Of a stretch of DNA of 64,000 nt, positions 12,259-24,526 are shown one piece after another (the stretch's first letter is position 1; every line of letters begins with the position of its first letter). Origin of the DNA: Pezicula radicicola (Eukaryota > Ascomycota > Leotiomycetes > Helotiales > Dermateaceae); the NCBI GenBank assembly GCA_003008705.1, contig PDUO01000007.1:154123-218122 (forward strand). The letters run 5' to 3'. Under the pieces are notes generated by a model, which saw only the letters and a list, made by a program, of their open reading frames with translations, was not told where the DNA came from and ran no database searches. Position numbers and translations under genes: made by a program.

Positions 12259-13655
12259 CTACAAATACACAGACTCACCAACCCTGGATATAATAAACTC
12301 ACAGCCCAATCCAACCTCTCCCTCATATTCTCTCAACTGTTGCAGTATCATAGCACTCTCATCTACTCCGACTTGAAATCTCTCCTTGACGTGAATGATT
12401 ACTATCTTGATCCCTTTTAAGGGCTCATTATAGAATTTGTCTAGTGGTGGTGAAATACTAGAGGAGCCATTGTTAGCGGTTGCTTGACCGGGAATTTCTT
12501 GTACAGTTTGTACTTTGGATCCTAAACGTGAAGGGCTAGTAGATCGACGCCGTTGGGCGGATCGTCGATCAAGATCATAATCGCCACTTTCTCTGCGTTT
12601 CCGCTTGAGATCTGCGCCACTGCTATTAAGAGGGTTTCCGTTCCTATTTGAAGATGTTTCCTTGCGATTAATGGTGACCTCCGTGGCTAGAACTTTCAGT
12701 TCTGCAATAAGAAATTTTGGAGCCATGTGCCCGAACAGGTCCGCCTCTTTCACTCCATCATCAAAAGAGCATTCGATAAGAATGCCACCAAGCTTGCCCG
12801 AAGCAACTTTTGATGCTGCCTCCTTCCAGACTTTTTTGTTGCGCGGCTCATGTGCTATAGAATCTGGTTCTACATCTCCAAAAACAAGCACTTCTTTGTT
12901 ACCCGCACCACTTTCATCGCGGATGAAGAATGCTGAGCTATCATAACTACACTTTGTCTTGATAAGGCCATTGCTGTCTATCCTCGTTTCGTTTCCAGCT
13001 GGAGGTAACATAGCAGCTTTTTCTTCTCTACCATTTAATACCCGATGTCCATGTTGTCCATGGCTGACTGCAAATGTCTTGACACTCAATCCTTCACAAA
13101 TTGGAACATATCCTTCAAGGTGTCTTGAGAGTCCAGACCCGCCTTCTACCAACTCCATGTACTTTACGACACCGGGACCATCGTTCTCGTCTGACAAATT
13201 TGGCCAGATCACGTCATTAAATATATGGTTTCTGAAAGCTTCAAGGGTAACTGGCAGAGCTGCTAAGTATTTCGGATTCTCTTGCTTGAAGGCAGTATTG
13301 ACAACGAAGCCAGATATATGATCCAGATGGGGATGAGTGATCAGGTAAGTTCTGACAAGCTCGCTCGTTATGTATGCTGCATTTGCATTTGCAGAATTTG
13401 TGAGAGTCGAGGGATGTGGAAGCTGAAGAGATTCAAACGGAGAGTCTTTCGTTTGCTTGAGTATTTTCGCAATCGCAGAGAGGTGCACTCCCGCATCTAC
13501 GGCAAGCAACGAGCCTTCTTTCCAGTTTGCTGCTATCGATCGGACCAGGAATGCTGTGGTATTATCCTCTCTCGGACCTCCCCCAGAACCCTATATTCCC
13601 CGATGAATGTCAGCGCATGGCCATATCGTACCAGGATCACACCCAATATGTGGTG
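12259..13655 (-). CDS. pde1: Low-affinity 3',5'-cyclic-nucleotide phosphodiesterase (class II, Pde1)
   Basis: Hydrolyses cAMP to AMP and so damps PKA signalling. Metallo-beta-lactamase-fold class II PDE: the metal motif is THPHLDHISGF, with the family's glycine-rich start GSGGGPREDNTTAF and later metal ligands around SHGQHGH and FGDVEPDS. The main exon is 13590-12259 (443 codons). A TTG inside it is not the start. Upstream, a 41-nt intron (13591-13631, branch GCTGAC) joins GSGGGP to an exon ending GVIL, which fits the family (VIVLGSGGGP). That exon is bounded by an acceptor-like AG at 13656, so the initiating exon lies further upstream and is unresolved. There is a Ser/Arg-rich insert near the C-terminus. 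Function is confident; the 5' end is not. Confidence 0.85.
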
Positions 13656-14835
13656 CTATGGCCGTGTTTTATCACGTGACAAACATAAACAAGGTGTTGA
13701 GCTCTTCTCGAACATGCAAAGAGCATGGCGAATCAGTCGACGCCCTTGCAAACAAACAAGCGGAGAGCCAAATCAGATTTCGGGTGACTGCTGAGCGCGA
13801 ACTCATTTGAGTTACCCAAACTATCTCAGTAACTCGCAAGTCTCGACGTTCAACGCTCCAAAAACATGCGATGGAAGGGTGCTGCTCCAGGGCCCATAAG
13901 GTAGGGATCAACACTCTGAAAGACTGGACCAAGTAACTTAAGGATGCAAAAAACTGAGACAAATATAGTGCACAGTACAAATAACTACGGAAGGGAGACT
14001 TACAAGTATTATAACCTGCAATGCATGGTCGGCCACCGGTTCTGACGATAGCAATGCTGCTGCCCTGTTCCCATTCCCAGCTACCATCGCTGCACCAGCT
14101 GCGCCTGGCAGCAGCCTCAGCCGTGCGTTTGTCGACGCTTCACCCCAAGGACAAAGAAAATGTACGAGTGACGGTCCCGAGGCTCGGCTGCGATGGGCCG
14201 ATGTTTGAAATCTGTTTGTGTCTTTGTTCTTGTTTGTTCTTGTTTGTGTGTGGAGCTGCGCAGATGCCAAGAGAGAGAGAGAAGCAACGACTCCTGCGGG
14301 CGCCAAAAATGAGCACGTGATCAAATTCCAACCGCCCTTTTCAGGTTCCCAATGCCAATTGGTGTGAGTCGGAATGAACTTCATCCTTTTTCATGGAAAA
14401 AAGCTCCCAGTATGGGAGTGAGCCAATTTCATACTCCGTTTAACGATGTGAGTTATCTCGCCTTGCAGGCACAGACCAATTACTTCACGACCCGAAGTGT
14501 TGCACTTCTTACCCTACCCTACCTTATATAAATGTCGAGATCTTCTGACTCCAGGCGTTCAAAAAACTCAATATGACATTGGCCCAGACCTGCTTCTGTG
14601 TGCGACAACCACAAATCTATTATACATAAAAATTATGTCTTCTGTGCAACATCAAACCAACGCAAACGGCATTTTGTGCCATGCAAATGCAACCTATGCC
14701 ACCAGTTTACCAAATGACCACACGCGCTGCACCACACTCCCGATGAAAGAATATACCAAGTCCTTGCAGCGAACCAAACACACTCATCTACCTTCATGAT
14801 GCATCAACTCATAAACCACACGCTGAAGATGCCTC
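13656..14835. promoter_or_regulatory. Pde1 upstream / Cps1 downstream intergenic
   Basis: About 1.2 kb that must contain the unresolved first exon and promoter of the phosphodiesterase plus the 3' UTR of CPS1. It contains CACGTGA boxes near 13673 and 14313 (bHLH-type core), a GT-rich stretch with GTTTGT repeats near 14215-14255, and a GA run near 14270. No further gene supported. Confidence 0.4.
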
Positions 14836-17800
14836 TTAATGACCTGCAAGGTTCATATGCATAACTGTCTCTTTCCTCCAGTCGGAATCTTCGTCGCTGC
14901 TCTCTGAAGCGTTCTGGACTCTCAATCCTCCACGCTGTTGAGACGGCAATGTCCACAAATCTCCTTCCCTCCCCTCAACCGCTGGGAGACTGCTCCTATT
15001 CTGTTGTGGGCTTGTAGGTTTTGGGCCAACTCTAGGAGGAGTTCCAGAACTAGTCAATTCGAAGCCTGGAATCTCGAAGCTCTTCTTTGCCTCTAGTTTG
15101 GTGTTATCGGCCAATTCAAAATGTCCTGTTTGGTCATCAGTCGGGGTGTCGTCGCTCTTCATAGACTGCCCATTCCCTGTGGGCGATCCAATGACGGAGT
15201 CATTATAATTCATAGCTGGCATTTCGGAAATACCAGTTGGTAGTGGAGCAAAACCTGTCTCTTCCCCCTGCTGATGCTCAAACTCATATTCCTCCCGTAT
15301 CTGGGGAGTAGGCTCTGCGTTGCGGAGACTGCTAGCTATCACACTGCCATTCTTGAGGCTTCCCATTCCGCTGCGAGGCTCCATGGTCTCAGTAATATCT
15401 GACATAGTAGGGTCGGCTTCTCTGACACTAAATTGTGCCATTACACGCATCTTGCGTGTCACCCAGCTGGCCAGGATCTTTCCTCGTTGTTTCTCACCAA
15501 GTCTGGACCTTGGAAAGTCGCCTTTATTAACAAATGCCACAATGTCGCAAACGATTTGATGATCATTTAAGACTGCATTAACGATGACGGGTACGATGGA
15601 AGCAAGGTAAGCTTTCCTTCCTACCTCAACTAGGATGACTATCAACCCACCCGCTTGGAAGACCGCACTGTAACAATATTAGCGATATTACTCGAGTTGG
15701 AAAGTGTGACTCACCATCCTCCAGGAACAATACTACGATGACAAGTCTCGACCGACTGCTCTATATCCATGGGGAAATGACTTAAGCCGTTGATCTCAAA
15801 AGTCTCGCCAATGCTCCCTAAAACGAAGAGGACTTGCATTTCAACCATGGCACCATTGGCTCCGATAGGTCTACTGACGTTATACAAGAATCCCAAATCT
15901 CCTGTTCGAACATATTGCACATTTGGGTCGCCATCAACAGTACGGCCGTCAAATCTTTCACTGTCGAAAGCATCTTTCGAGCCGTAGAATGCCTTGACGC
16001 AGGCTTCCGAATCAACCCAGATTTCACCATATTCGCCATCGTGGCAGAGACTCCGGCTTTCTGGGTTAACTATCGCTATTTGTGTTGATACCGGTACCAT
16101 CCCAGAATCCTGAACCAGAAGTGCTTTTGAGTCAGAATCTGCATCCACAGGATATATCATGCCACGTCGTAGAGCTTGTGTGTCCAAATATAGTTCAACC
16201 GGCTCAATGCACATATAAGACCGAGAAGTGACCATAGGATTAAGTACGTGGGAATAAATAGTGTTGATTGCTGTCCTGTCGAGACCCGTCGCAGCAAAGT
16301 GAAGGCGTACTTTTTGGAACACATCAACTCGAGGCCTGCCTTCAGCTGAGATCATCATGTTCTTGAGCTCATGGAGCGTGAAGCCTTTGCCCGGCATGGT
16401 GTGTATGGCGTGGTCCAGCATCTGAGGCGTAGCGTATGTGTCCTTGATCTTATATCTTGATAATGTTAAGAAGAGCGATATCGGGTTCTGTGCGAATTCG
16501 ACAGGGGAGACTAGGTATGTAGGCGCGCCAACAAAGATACCCATAAGGCATGTATGGATAAAGCCCAAACCCATTGTACTTCGAACGCAGCCCAAGACCG
16601 GTCTTGAGCTCGTCATTTGGCAGGTCTCCTTCTGCACTTTGCACATGCCCATGATCGTATCGTGGCCGAGTTGAACGGCGATTCGACGTTGATCTGGAGT
16701 CCAGTAAGTCCAGACGAGGACGGGGTAGCCTGGCTGTATCCACGCAGGCTGCATTGTAAGACTAAGGTCTCGACAACCATGGGTCTGCTTTGGCGGCTTG
16801 CTGGTATTGTACACACTTGGAACAACCACCTTCAATGCTTGTGCAGATTGTTTCAAATGCTGAGATACGACCTTCTGCTTCATCAGATGGTCGACATCTT
16901 GGTTAACCAAAACTGCCTTAACAGCATAATCTTTGACCATGTTCAGAAAAGCTGGTGCATCTTCGCCCAGGCGATTCTGGTCCAGTGGAGCCATTGGTAT
17001 CGCCGTTGCTCCGAGAACAAAACATGCATGTACGGCATAAACGAAGTCTTCCGAATGCGTATACATAAGTACGATGTGGTCACCTGCGTGGATCTTGACC
17101 TTGTTCTTCAGGTACATGGCCACAGCAGCAACCTTTGTGTCGAGCTTCTTCCACGTAATGCCTTTGCCCTCTTTTCCCCTGCCATCGATCGTGCAGTATG
17201 AAAGTTCTTCGGCCTGTCGTGCGACTCTCCATTGAAGTAAGTCAACAATGCTGGAGAAATTGTTCAAGGGCGTTGATGTTCGGTCATCAATGACCACTTC
17301 GCGGCGATCTATCCCAGAATATTGCCTATCACCAGGCGACAAGATGCCCTCTCGCGTCTGAGCTGCTAGTGGTGACCAAATACCGCCCATAGGGTCTACA
17401 CCGACGGGTAGATTAAGCACAGCTCGTTCAACACCAAACTTTACGTGCACACATGCCAAGTTGCCAAGGTCGAATTCCCTTCGGCAGAGCATGTTCCCAA
17501 TCTCTCTTCGTCCATTCTTCATGACCTTTGGCAATGTATTTGGAGCCGTAATCATGACACAGTAGACTCTGAGATGATGTTCTTGCAGTAAGATCTCCAT
17601 ACATCTCTCCGAAAGGGAATCTAGCATGGCTGTATCCAGCTGACGTGGAGGCCCCCCGGAAGTCAGTGGCGCGGTTGAGGCACAAGGCGCTTCCAGTAAA
17701 ATTACCGGAAGATGTTCGTCATTCACGAACGTGTCGAAGGCTGAAGAGTCATATATCTTATTTCCCAAACCTTTCATGATACTCACAACAAGATGCTGCA

Positions 17801-20679
17801 CAAAGAAGTACCGATGTTCAGCAATTTCGTGGCCATGCTCGACCCACTCAACTTTTTGCCTTATACGGTCTTCGTACAAGCCTAGGACGAATATCTTTCC
17901 TTCTATTACGGTACCTAAAAGTCCAGTCCGTAGAAATTCTGGCTCGACCATCATGGGCGTTGGATCCCCTGGTTCGAACTTGTAAGGCCGGGCATGGAAT
18001 ATTTGGTCGGTGCTCTTTGGTAATGCCCAAAAACCTCCAGATAATGAGGGCGAGTCGACCCAAATTTCGCCTATGGAGTGAGGTGAGGCAAGTAGACCCG
18101 TTTCAGGATCTACAATAGCTAAAGTCGCATCGGGTATAGGAAAGCCAAAAGCACCAACACGTATTGTTCCAGGATCAGTAGCCGCTTTCTTGCGTGCTTC
18201 ATCTCCAATGGCCACGACTACAACCTCGTTTGTTTTCAAAGCTTCACGATCCAAAAGTACCTCGCTTAACTCTGACCTTTCTTGTTGTTCGGCTGGCGTT
18301 GTCGTACCACCTCCTATCAAACTTCCAAATGCATTTCCGGCAGGTTTCTCTGGCTCTTCCACTTTCACTTCTATGGGAGTACCATCAGATCCCATGTCTA
18401 ATTTCAAAGGGCATCCCATACGTTCTTCACCACCCAGCCAGTCTCGCATGCTTATCACCATACCACCATGCTCTGGAAGGCAAAGCATTGGAGCGACAAG
18501 TTCTCTCGCTCGCGGATTTCGCATGGGTCGAAGCCAGCGGTCTGCTAAGACTTCGTGGAACTCGCTGTCGATCGTCAGAGTATCTATCAAACAAAGTTTG
18601 ACGTGCTGAAAATTTGGCTCCATTCCCTTCTTGAAATTTCGCGTTGTCATAGGATCGCTCTGGTAATTATATGCAGCAAACTTGAGGCCAGAATAATCTG
18701 CGAGCATCAGGGTTGCTCGATATTTAGTGACCAGATGCGCGTAGAGTCCTGGCGTTTCCACAGCCTTGTTTTCCATCCAGACTGTAGTGTGTCCTCCGTA
18801 GACGGCCAGTAGAACACCCATAATCATTCCAATACCTTGCCTTGGGTCTAAATAGGAGAGCAATATTTCACCTCGTGAACCTCCACCAGACATCAGCCTA
18901 CCATTCTTATCTCGAAGGCCTTTGTTGAACGTATCACCTCCAGTGTTGGATGGGACAGTTGATATAATCGCACTTAGACAGGCCATTTGGTGCATGATAG
19001 TTCGATGGCTCATGACGACTCCGCGCAAATCGCCAGTTGGAGCCTTTGAGAACTCTATGTAAGCAAGATCTGGTACGGTGAGAGGCGGCACCTCATCTTT
19101 CTTCTTCGGATGATAGCTCCCGAATTCGTTTGTTTTCCACCATTCTACCCCTCGCGGCCACTGGAGCTTGTTTGTAGTAATATCCCGCTGAAAAGCCTTC
19201 AAATTATTATCAGTGGTGAGTGCTAGATGTGCTTGAGTGGAAGTAAGGATGGTGTTAAGTCTTGCGTAGTCTTCACGATCATTAATCGGAACTGCGACAA
19301 CTCCAGCAATGAAACAACCAAGTAATGCAATCGCGAAATCGATGATTTCGGTATCCTGGTATATCAGAGCAACTCTGTCTCCCCGATACAGTGAGCTCTT
19401 ATCCCTGATCACTTGAGCCACCTTCTCAGCCCGGCTAGAGAGCTTATCCCATGTAATGGAAGCTATTTCCTTACCCTTGGAGTCGAGGACCCAGTAAGCT
19501 GGAGTTTTTGCGGTCGTTCGACTTCGATGCCTCAGAACTGCTGCTATATTGTCGAACTTAGACATTGGGGTATTTGAATCATGTGGGTCAAAAACTGCAA
19601 AAGGGACATCTCGAGGCTCCAGAGGCATCTGATATTCGAGCGCGTCCGGTGGTGGTAGGTCACTAGTTTGCAACATAGGTGGCGCCATTGCCGCAGTCGG
19701 TGAAAAGGCATCACCTGAAGAATACCTATGCGGCCCTCCTTCATGTGCTCCTCGTTGGTTGCTATCAAACCCTTGCTGGCCTGCAAAATCCGAAAAATAG
19801 CCCTGTTGAGAGTCTCCCAACATAGTTCCGTGAGAATCTAGCATGGTCCCAGCATGACTTTGGAATTCGTAGCCACCTCCATGCTCTTCATAGCCAATCT
19901 GATGTGCTGGATTGAAAGCGTAATTCACATTCGAGGTCATGGTACCCGTCATAGTGGGCTCATTCGAGCGATGGCCGTCCCCTGGGTCTGGTAGAAAAAG
20001 AGAATCACGTCCTTCGAAAGCTGGCCTGTGGGAAGGGTTGGCTACACCAAGTTGTAAAGGCGTTGGGGGATTGTGCACTCCCCCATTGCCAAATCCATTG
20101 TATTCGCTCGCCATTGTGTCTAGTCTTCCAGAACCAGGCCTCGCTGGCGACTGAGGTGCTGCATCAGGTCGTAAGCCAGACCGCAGAGAATGGTTGTCCG
20201 GAGACCTCGGTGACCTCGAGTTCATGCTATTGAGTGCTGCGAGTGAAGCAGTCCGAGAGCCATCGTTCGAAGGGTGCGCTGTATTGTCAGGAGAGTGTAT
20301 GCGCAAGCCTCTGAGCTCAGCAGCGACCGGCGAAGAACCTAGGAATTGTGACAAGAGAATCGTGCGGCGTTTCTGATAGCTGAAATAGGAGAATCAGAAA
20401 CATGTCTCAGAGCGCTGCGCCAATAGTGCGTATACGCGGAAGAAGCAGGAGGATTCATACCCTTTTTCTGTTATGTCTCCTTCCTATGCGTATCAAGAAT
20501 TAGCAGCCGTTTAAAAGGAATTTGGCGTATCAACCTCCTTGCGCATGGCAACACAGCTCCCAAAGCCAAAGACATTGCTAGCATTGCTCCTAGAAGGAAT
20601 ATGGGCAGCCTACCTCCAATTCATGTTCGAGCTCCTTCAGTTTCTCCTGCAATTCTGGGTTGTTCCCGTCCATGGACAT
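14836..20679 (-). CDS. cps1: CPS1-type protein with two AMP-binding (adenylation-like) domains, DIP2 family
   Basis: Four exons: 20679-20614, 20483-20461 (23-nt micro-exon), 20379-15715 and 15667-14836, giving 1861 aa. The start MSMDGNNPELQEKL opens a short coiled DIP2/DMAP1-binding-like N-terminus. The micro-exon encodes EGDITEKG and splices cleanly into YQKRRTILL. A Ser/Gly/Pro-rich linker follows, then two acyl-CoA-synthetase-like domains (about residues 300-830 and 1065-1600). The family includes Cochliobolus CPS1, reported as a general fungal virulence factor, and yeast Cmr2. The C-terminal about 130 residues are disordered. Both phosphate-binding loops are degenerate (FSKAPTGDLRGV in domain 1), as usual in DIP2 relatives, so the substrate is uncertain; fatty-acyl or CoA chemistry is inferred for DIP2. 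A second in-frame ATG at 20673 could also start. Confidence 0.92.
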
Positions 20680-22416
20680 TTTCGCAGCAGGTCATCTACG
20701 GGCGGAATGGGATGCGCTCAGCACGCACAGCGGTTACAAGACGGTGTTGGAGGATCGGCAAAGAATCACAACCGCAGATATTCAAGCCCATCAGTTTAGA
20801 TATGGCTGGGAGGAGCGAGAGATTGATGGGGTAGGGTGATGTTGATGAGGACGGGTTAGGGGTCGTTATCCAAGTTTATCGCAAGGTTTTCCCCACGATC
20901 ATCCTTCGTATCGGTTACTGTAGTATCCAGGTTTCCTCACTGTGATTGTTCCAATTCCAGGTTGTGACGTCTGTTCTAGGCTCGAAAGGGACAAGGCCAC
21001 CAGGGCTGTTTAATAAACAGGTAATAGCCGGGTGTGAGCTTTAAAGTACAAGTCAGGCCTCCTCCTCCACCCCGCCGCTCATTGTTCATTATTGCTCATT
21101 TTCCACATGCAAAAGATGGTCATTATGTATCACCACACCAGAATTAATTTACACATATCTTATTTTGTGGACTGGTGCGTAAATCTGCAACAGCATCCAA
21201 TTTCTTTCCAAATCAATCGCACTCGATTACTCTACTATACAGCAAGTACTCTCTGTACGAAGGAGATACGATTGAAACAAAGTGCACATCTGTTTGCTCG
21301 CCTCGCCTCCCCACCTCGGCTTCCAAGTCCAAGGCGTTTGCGAAGTACCGCTGTACCGCTATGATAGCGTACGTTGATACTTTATGGTATCCCTCTCTAT
21401 GCAAGGTTATGCCAACTAATACTTTGTTTCATCCTTCATCTCATCTTTTGATTCAAAGTTCCGCCCTCTTTTGGTTAGTCCACTGTTTTCATTTTCGTCT
21501 CTTTGTCCCTGCACTATACGCGGTGCCTTCGTGGTATGAAGAAATAAGCACCTGCATAGATTTATCACTGATGATCCATGCTTGGAGACCTACTGATCAA
21601 CCCAAACTATTTTTTAACTTACATGCCTACAAGCATCCTCTATTACCAACAAGCTGACATTGGCAGATAAATACAAGTTATTACACTCGAGCTAGCGGCA
21701 TGATCTGGTATTAAATCACTCAAGCAGAAGAACTTACTTGAACACCTTTAGTGCTTGGGGTCACTTTACTCAGGTCGTTTGGAAGGGCTCTTCTTCTGTT
21801 GGTTGTGCTACTCAGATCTTGCTGTAATCTGCTTGTCGAACAAGCTTCTCAAAACATCAGCCTACTTAGTAACTAGTGCTAGATTCAAAAGCTAGCATAG
21901 CGTCTTAACCTTCGGCATGTTTAACTTTAAAAACCAAAGATTTCTTGACTAACTCGCTGCAAATAAGGTAGTGGCGTCAATTCTGAGGTGCGTAATCTAA
22001 CAATAACACACTAGGCATTGCACAATTGTATTGTCTTATGCTTAGTCCTTTGGAATACGCAAATAGCCTTTGTCGATCAAAGCACTTGGTTCTCACATTT
22101 TTCTTTGAGAATCTTCGCGTATCCTTTGTACGACATCTCTATTTCCAGTTCTTTTCTTCTTTTCCTTTGTTGGCAATATTCTCTTTCTTTATGCCAAGCC
22201 ATTGCATGTTAAAACAAAGAATCGGCATTAATTATATTAAGCAGAGAAGTATCCAAGTTTGCTTCTCCATTAAATTCAAGTTACTTTCAGTACAATCTTT
22301 CTTTAACCATTGTTCAAGTCCTGTTCATTGCTATACACGACTGGATCGTGTAATCCAATTCTTTTCGTACCCTTACATTAAACACTTTCAATAGCCGGCC
22401 TACCGCACTCTTTACC
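20680..22416. promoter_or_regulatory. Divergent intergenic between CPS1 and the zinc-finger protein
   Basis: 1.7 kb separating the starts of CPS1 (-) and the 609-aa protein (+). The last about 400 bp before 22417 are pyrimidine-rich, as is common for fungal leaders. An open stretch of 122 codons at 22026-22394 has Phe/Leu/Ser-rich composition and no family resemblance, and I treat it as non-coding. Confidence 0.4.
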
Positions 22417-24246
22417 ATGGATGAACTATCTAACACCCTCTTGATGGACCAAGATTTCAACTTAGAGGACTTCCTTAACACACCAACCAAAAATAACGAA
22501 TCGGGTGATCAAGTAAGTGCTCCAGATAAATCACCTGTTGATATATATGGGAGCATGAATGACGACATTCCTATCTCTAACATGGAGTACTTCGACCCAA
22601 GCTACTTCGAAGAACCAGCACTCCCTGAGCAGGTGCTTGACCCATCACAAATGAACCCAGCTCTAAGCCTCCCACAATATGACGGAGCAATCGACCCATT
22701 ACTACTCGACGAAACCCTCACGGCAGAGTTTGTAGCACTAGCACAGCCCAGTCCAATATCATCCGAAAAGCTCAGAAATGATATAGAAGAAGGGCAGCGG
22801 GAACTCGAACGAGTACAGGAACAAATGAAAATCGCAGCCCGGCGCCAAAAGGAGCTGCAAGCCATGTTAAAAAGCAGAGAAGTTGAACGCCAACGGCGAG
22901 CTGAAGATGCCAAGAAAGCTGCAGAAGCCCGGCAAGCAACACGACAACCTGCCCAACTGTTCAAAGATGACCAAGAATACCAGATGTTCATTCAGTTCAA
23001 ATCCTCACAACAGGTAAGAAATAACAAACGCAAATACTCATCAGACTCCGAGGACGAGAACGAAAATCGACCCAACAAGAAATACATTCTTCCACAGAAG
23101 GATCCAAAGAAAAGGTGGATAAAAGTCAGCGCAGGTACCAGAGGTCTCACTCGCCGTCCTTATAACATTGAAAATGTTGACTTGTCAGGCTACATGCCTC
23201 TTCCCCCGAAGCCGGCCTCCTGGGGAAGCATCAACTTCGAGACCGGTAGACCTGTCTTTGAATACACAAAAAACTGGGAGCTCGTGCCAGAGCTTAAACT
23301 GACCCCCAGCCTAATCGCTGATTACATCGGCACGCATCCATTGCACCATCGTTTACAAAACGGGAAGTTGGACGGTAAGAGATCAGGTCTCCGAATGTAC
23401 ATCCAGATAACCCCTGCTGATTCCGCCCGACGGTACCCCAGTGAACTAGGGTCGAAATGCAGATGCACACACTGCCCAATCAAAGAGGGAACTATCACCA
23501 AAGGCATGTACCGCGTTTGCTTCGATGAACTCTCATCTGGCGGCGTCTACGATCCTTACCATAACCCCTTCTATCTGCATCTATACTGCCTCGAGCGCTA
23601 CCATGACTTTCCCTCAATTTGCAAAAAGGCAAATGTTCTCCCGGACGACAGAGAGTTGCCAGAAGGTAGAAACAAAATGGCCATCGCTAGAGTTAGCAAG
23701 ACGATGAAGAGTATAGTAAACCACTTCATTCAGACATCCAAATCTTGGGTAGGTGTGGCCGACGGCGAGAAACCATTGGGCTGGTATCAACACTCTCTCA
23801 GCATGGCCCTAACAAAAGAACATCTCCGCTGTGAGCACCCACAGGTAAAAGCCACCAGAGCCCAGCGCGCTAAAGAGCAGAGGCTCTCAAACCACATCGA
23901 GATACACATGAATAACCTTGAGGATTGGGCAAAAAACTATGAAATGATGCAAGTAAACAAGAAGATTGAGGCAACAAAGCGGGCTAAAATCCCGCAAAAG
24001 CGCAACCGTGAGTTGTCGAGTGAAGAAGAGGATGAAGATTCATGCGGCGAAGACAGCTGCAAAACAAAGAGACCTAGGAAAGGTAAGTCGTCAAAGAGCG
24101 CGGCAAGGGACACTGCAAAGCAGCGCATGAAAGAAGCAAAAGCACGAGTATCTGGTTCATTGAAGCACAGTGCGCCCAGTGACGATGAATCAGATGATGA
24201 CTCGGAATGGGAAGAGTCACGAAAGACAAAGAGATCAAGACGCTAG
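22417..24246 (+). CDS. Uncharacterised protein with PARP-type-like zinc finger
   Basis: Single exon, 609 aa; I do not know a named function. Residues 1-110 are acidic and unstructured (MDELSNTLLMDQDFNLEDFL), activation-domain-like. A charged coiled coil spans about 115-180. The conserved-looking core (about 230-450) contains C350-x2-C353 ... H388-x2-C391 with the context KGMYRVCFDE and YHNPFYLHLYCLERY, the same CxxC-KG-R-HxxC logic as PARP-like zinc fingers, plus Cys348. The C-terminus (500-609) is Lys/Arg/Ser/Glu-rich with nuclear-localisation-like KTKRPRKGK and RKTKRSRR. A nuclear DNA- or nick-binding protein is a reasonable inference. Similar predicted proteins seem common in Leotiomycetes (recollection, not checked). 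Confidence 0.8.
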   Translation: MDELSNTLLMDQDFNLEDFLNTPTKNNESGDQVSAPDKSPVDIYGSMNDDIPISNMEYFDPSYFEEPALPEQVLDPSQMNPALSLPQYDGAIDPLLLDETLTAEFVALAQPSPISSEKLRNDIEEGQRELERVQEQMKIAARRQKELQAMLKSREVERQRRAEDAKKAAEARQATRQPAQLFKDDQEYQMFIQFKSSQQVRNNKRKYSSDSEDENENRPNKKYILPQKDPKKRWIKVSAGTRGLTRRPYNIENVDLSGYMPLPPKPASWGSINFETGRPVFEYTKNWELVPELKLTPSLIADYIGTHPLHHRLQNGKLDGKRSGLRMYIQITPADSARRYPSELGSKCRCTHCPIKEGTITKGMYRVCFDELSSGGVYDPYHNPFYLHLYCLERYHDFPSICKKANVLPDDRELPEGRNKMAIARVSKTMKSIVNHFIQTSKSWVGVADGEKPLGWYQHSLSMALTKEHLRCEHPQVKATRAQRAKEQRLSNHIEIHMNNLEDWAKNYEMMQVNKKIEATKRAKIPQKRNRELSSEEEDEDSCGEDSCKTKRPRKGKSSKSAARDTAKQRMKEAKARVSGSLKHSAPSDDESDDDSEWEESRKTKRSRR

Positions 24247-24526
24247 ATAGAGCAGGCCTCTTCTACTGTTACTTGAACGCCATCCAGTAACTGCAATTAT
24301 ACAGACCCAGCATTTTTAAGCGAGCATCATACATAACGTAGCATATTTCTTCTTAATAAATAATTCATCATTTGATTTTACATAAAACACTCGTTCCAAA
24401 CCGTTGTGACAGTAGTTGCTTCAATCCTATTTGTAGAGGAGTACTGTTCACGCCAAAGACTCACAGAGTATAATTTTGATAACTCGCACGCAAATTGTGG
24501 CTGCTTGAAACCCCAAACACAATTAA

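Noticed and set aside
22026..22394. 122-codon plus-strand frame before the zinc-finger protein
   Set aside because: Phe/Ser/Leu-rich, typical of a pyrimidine-rich leader region.
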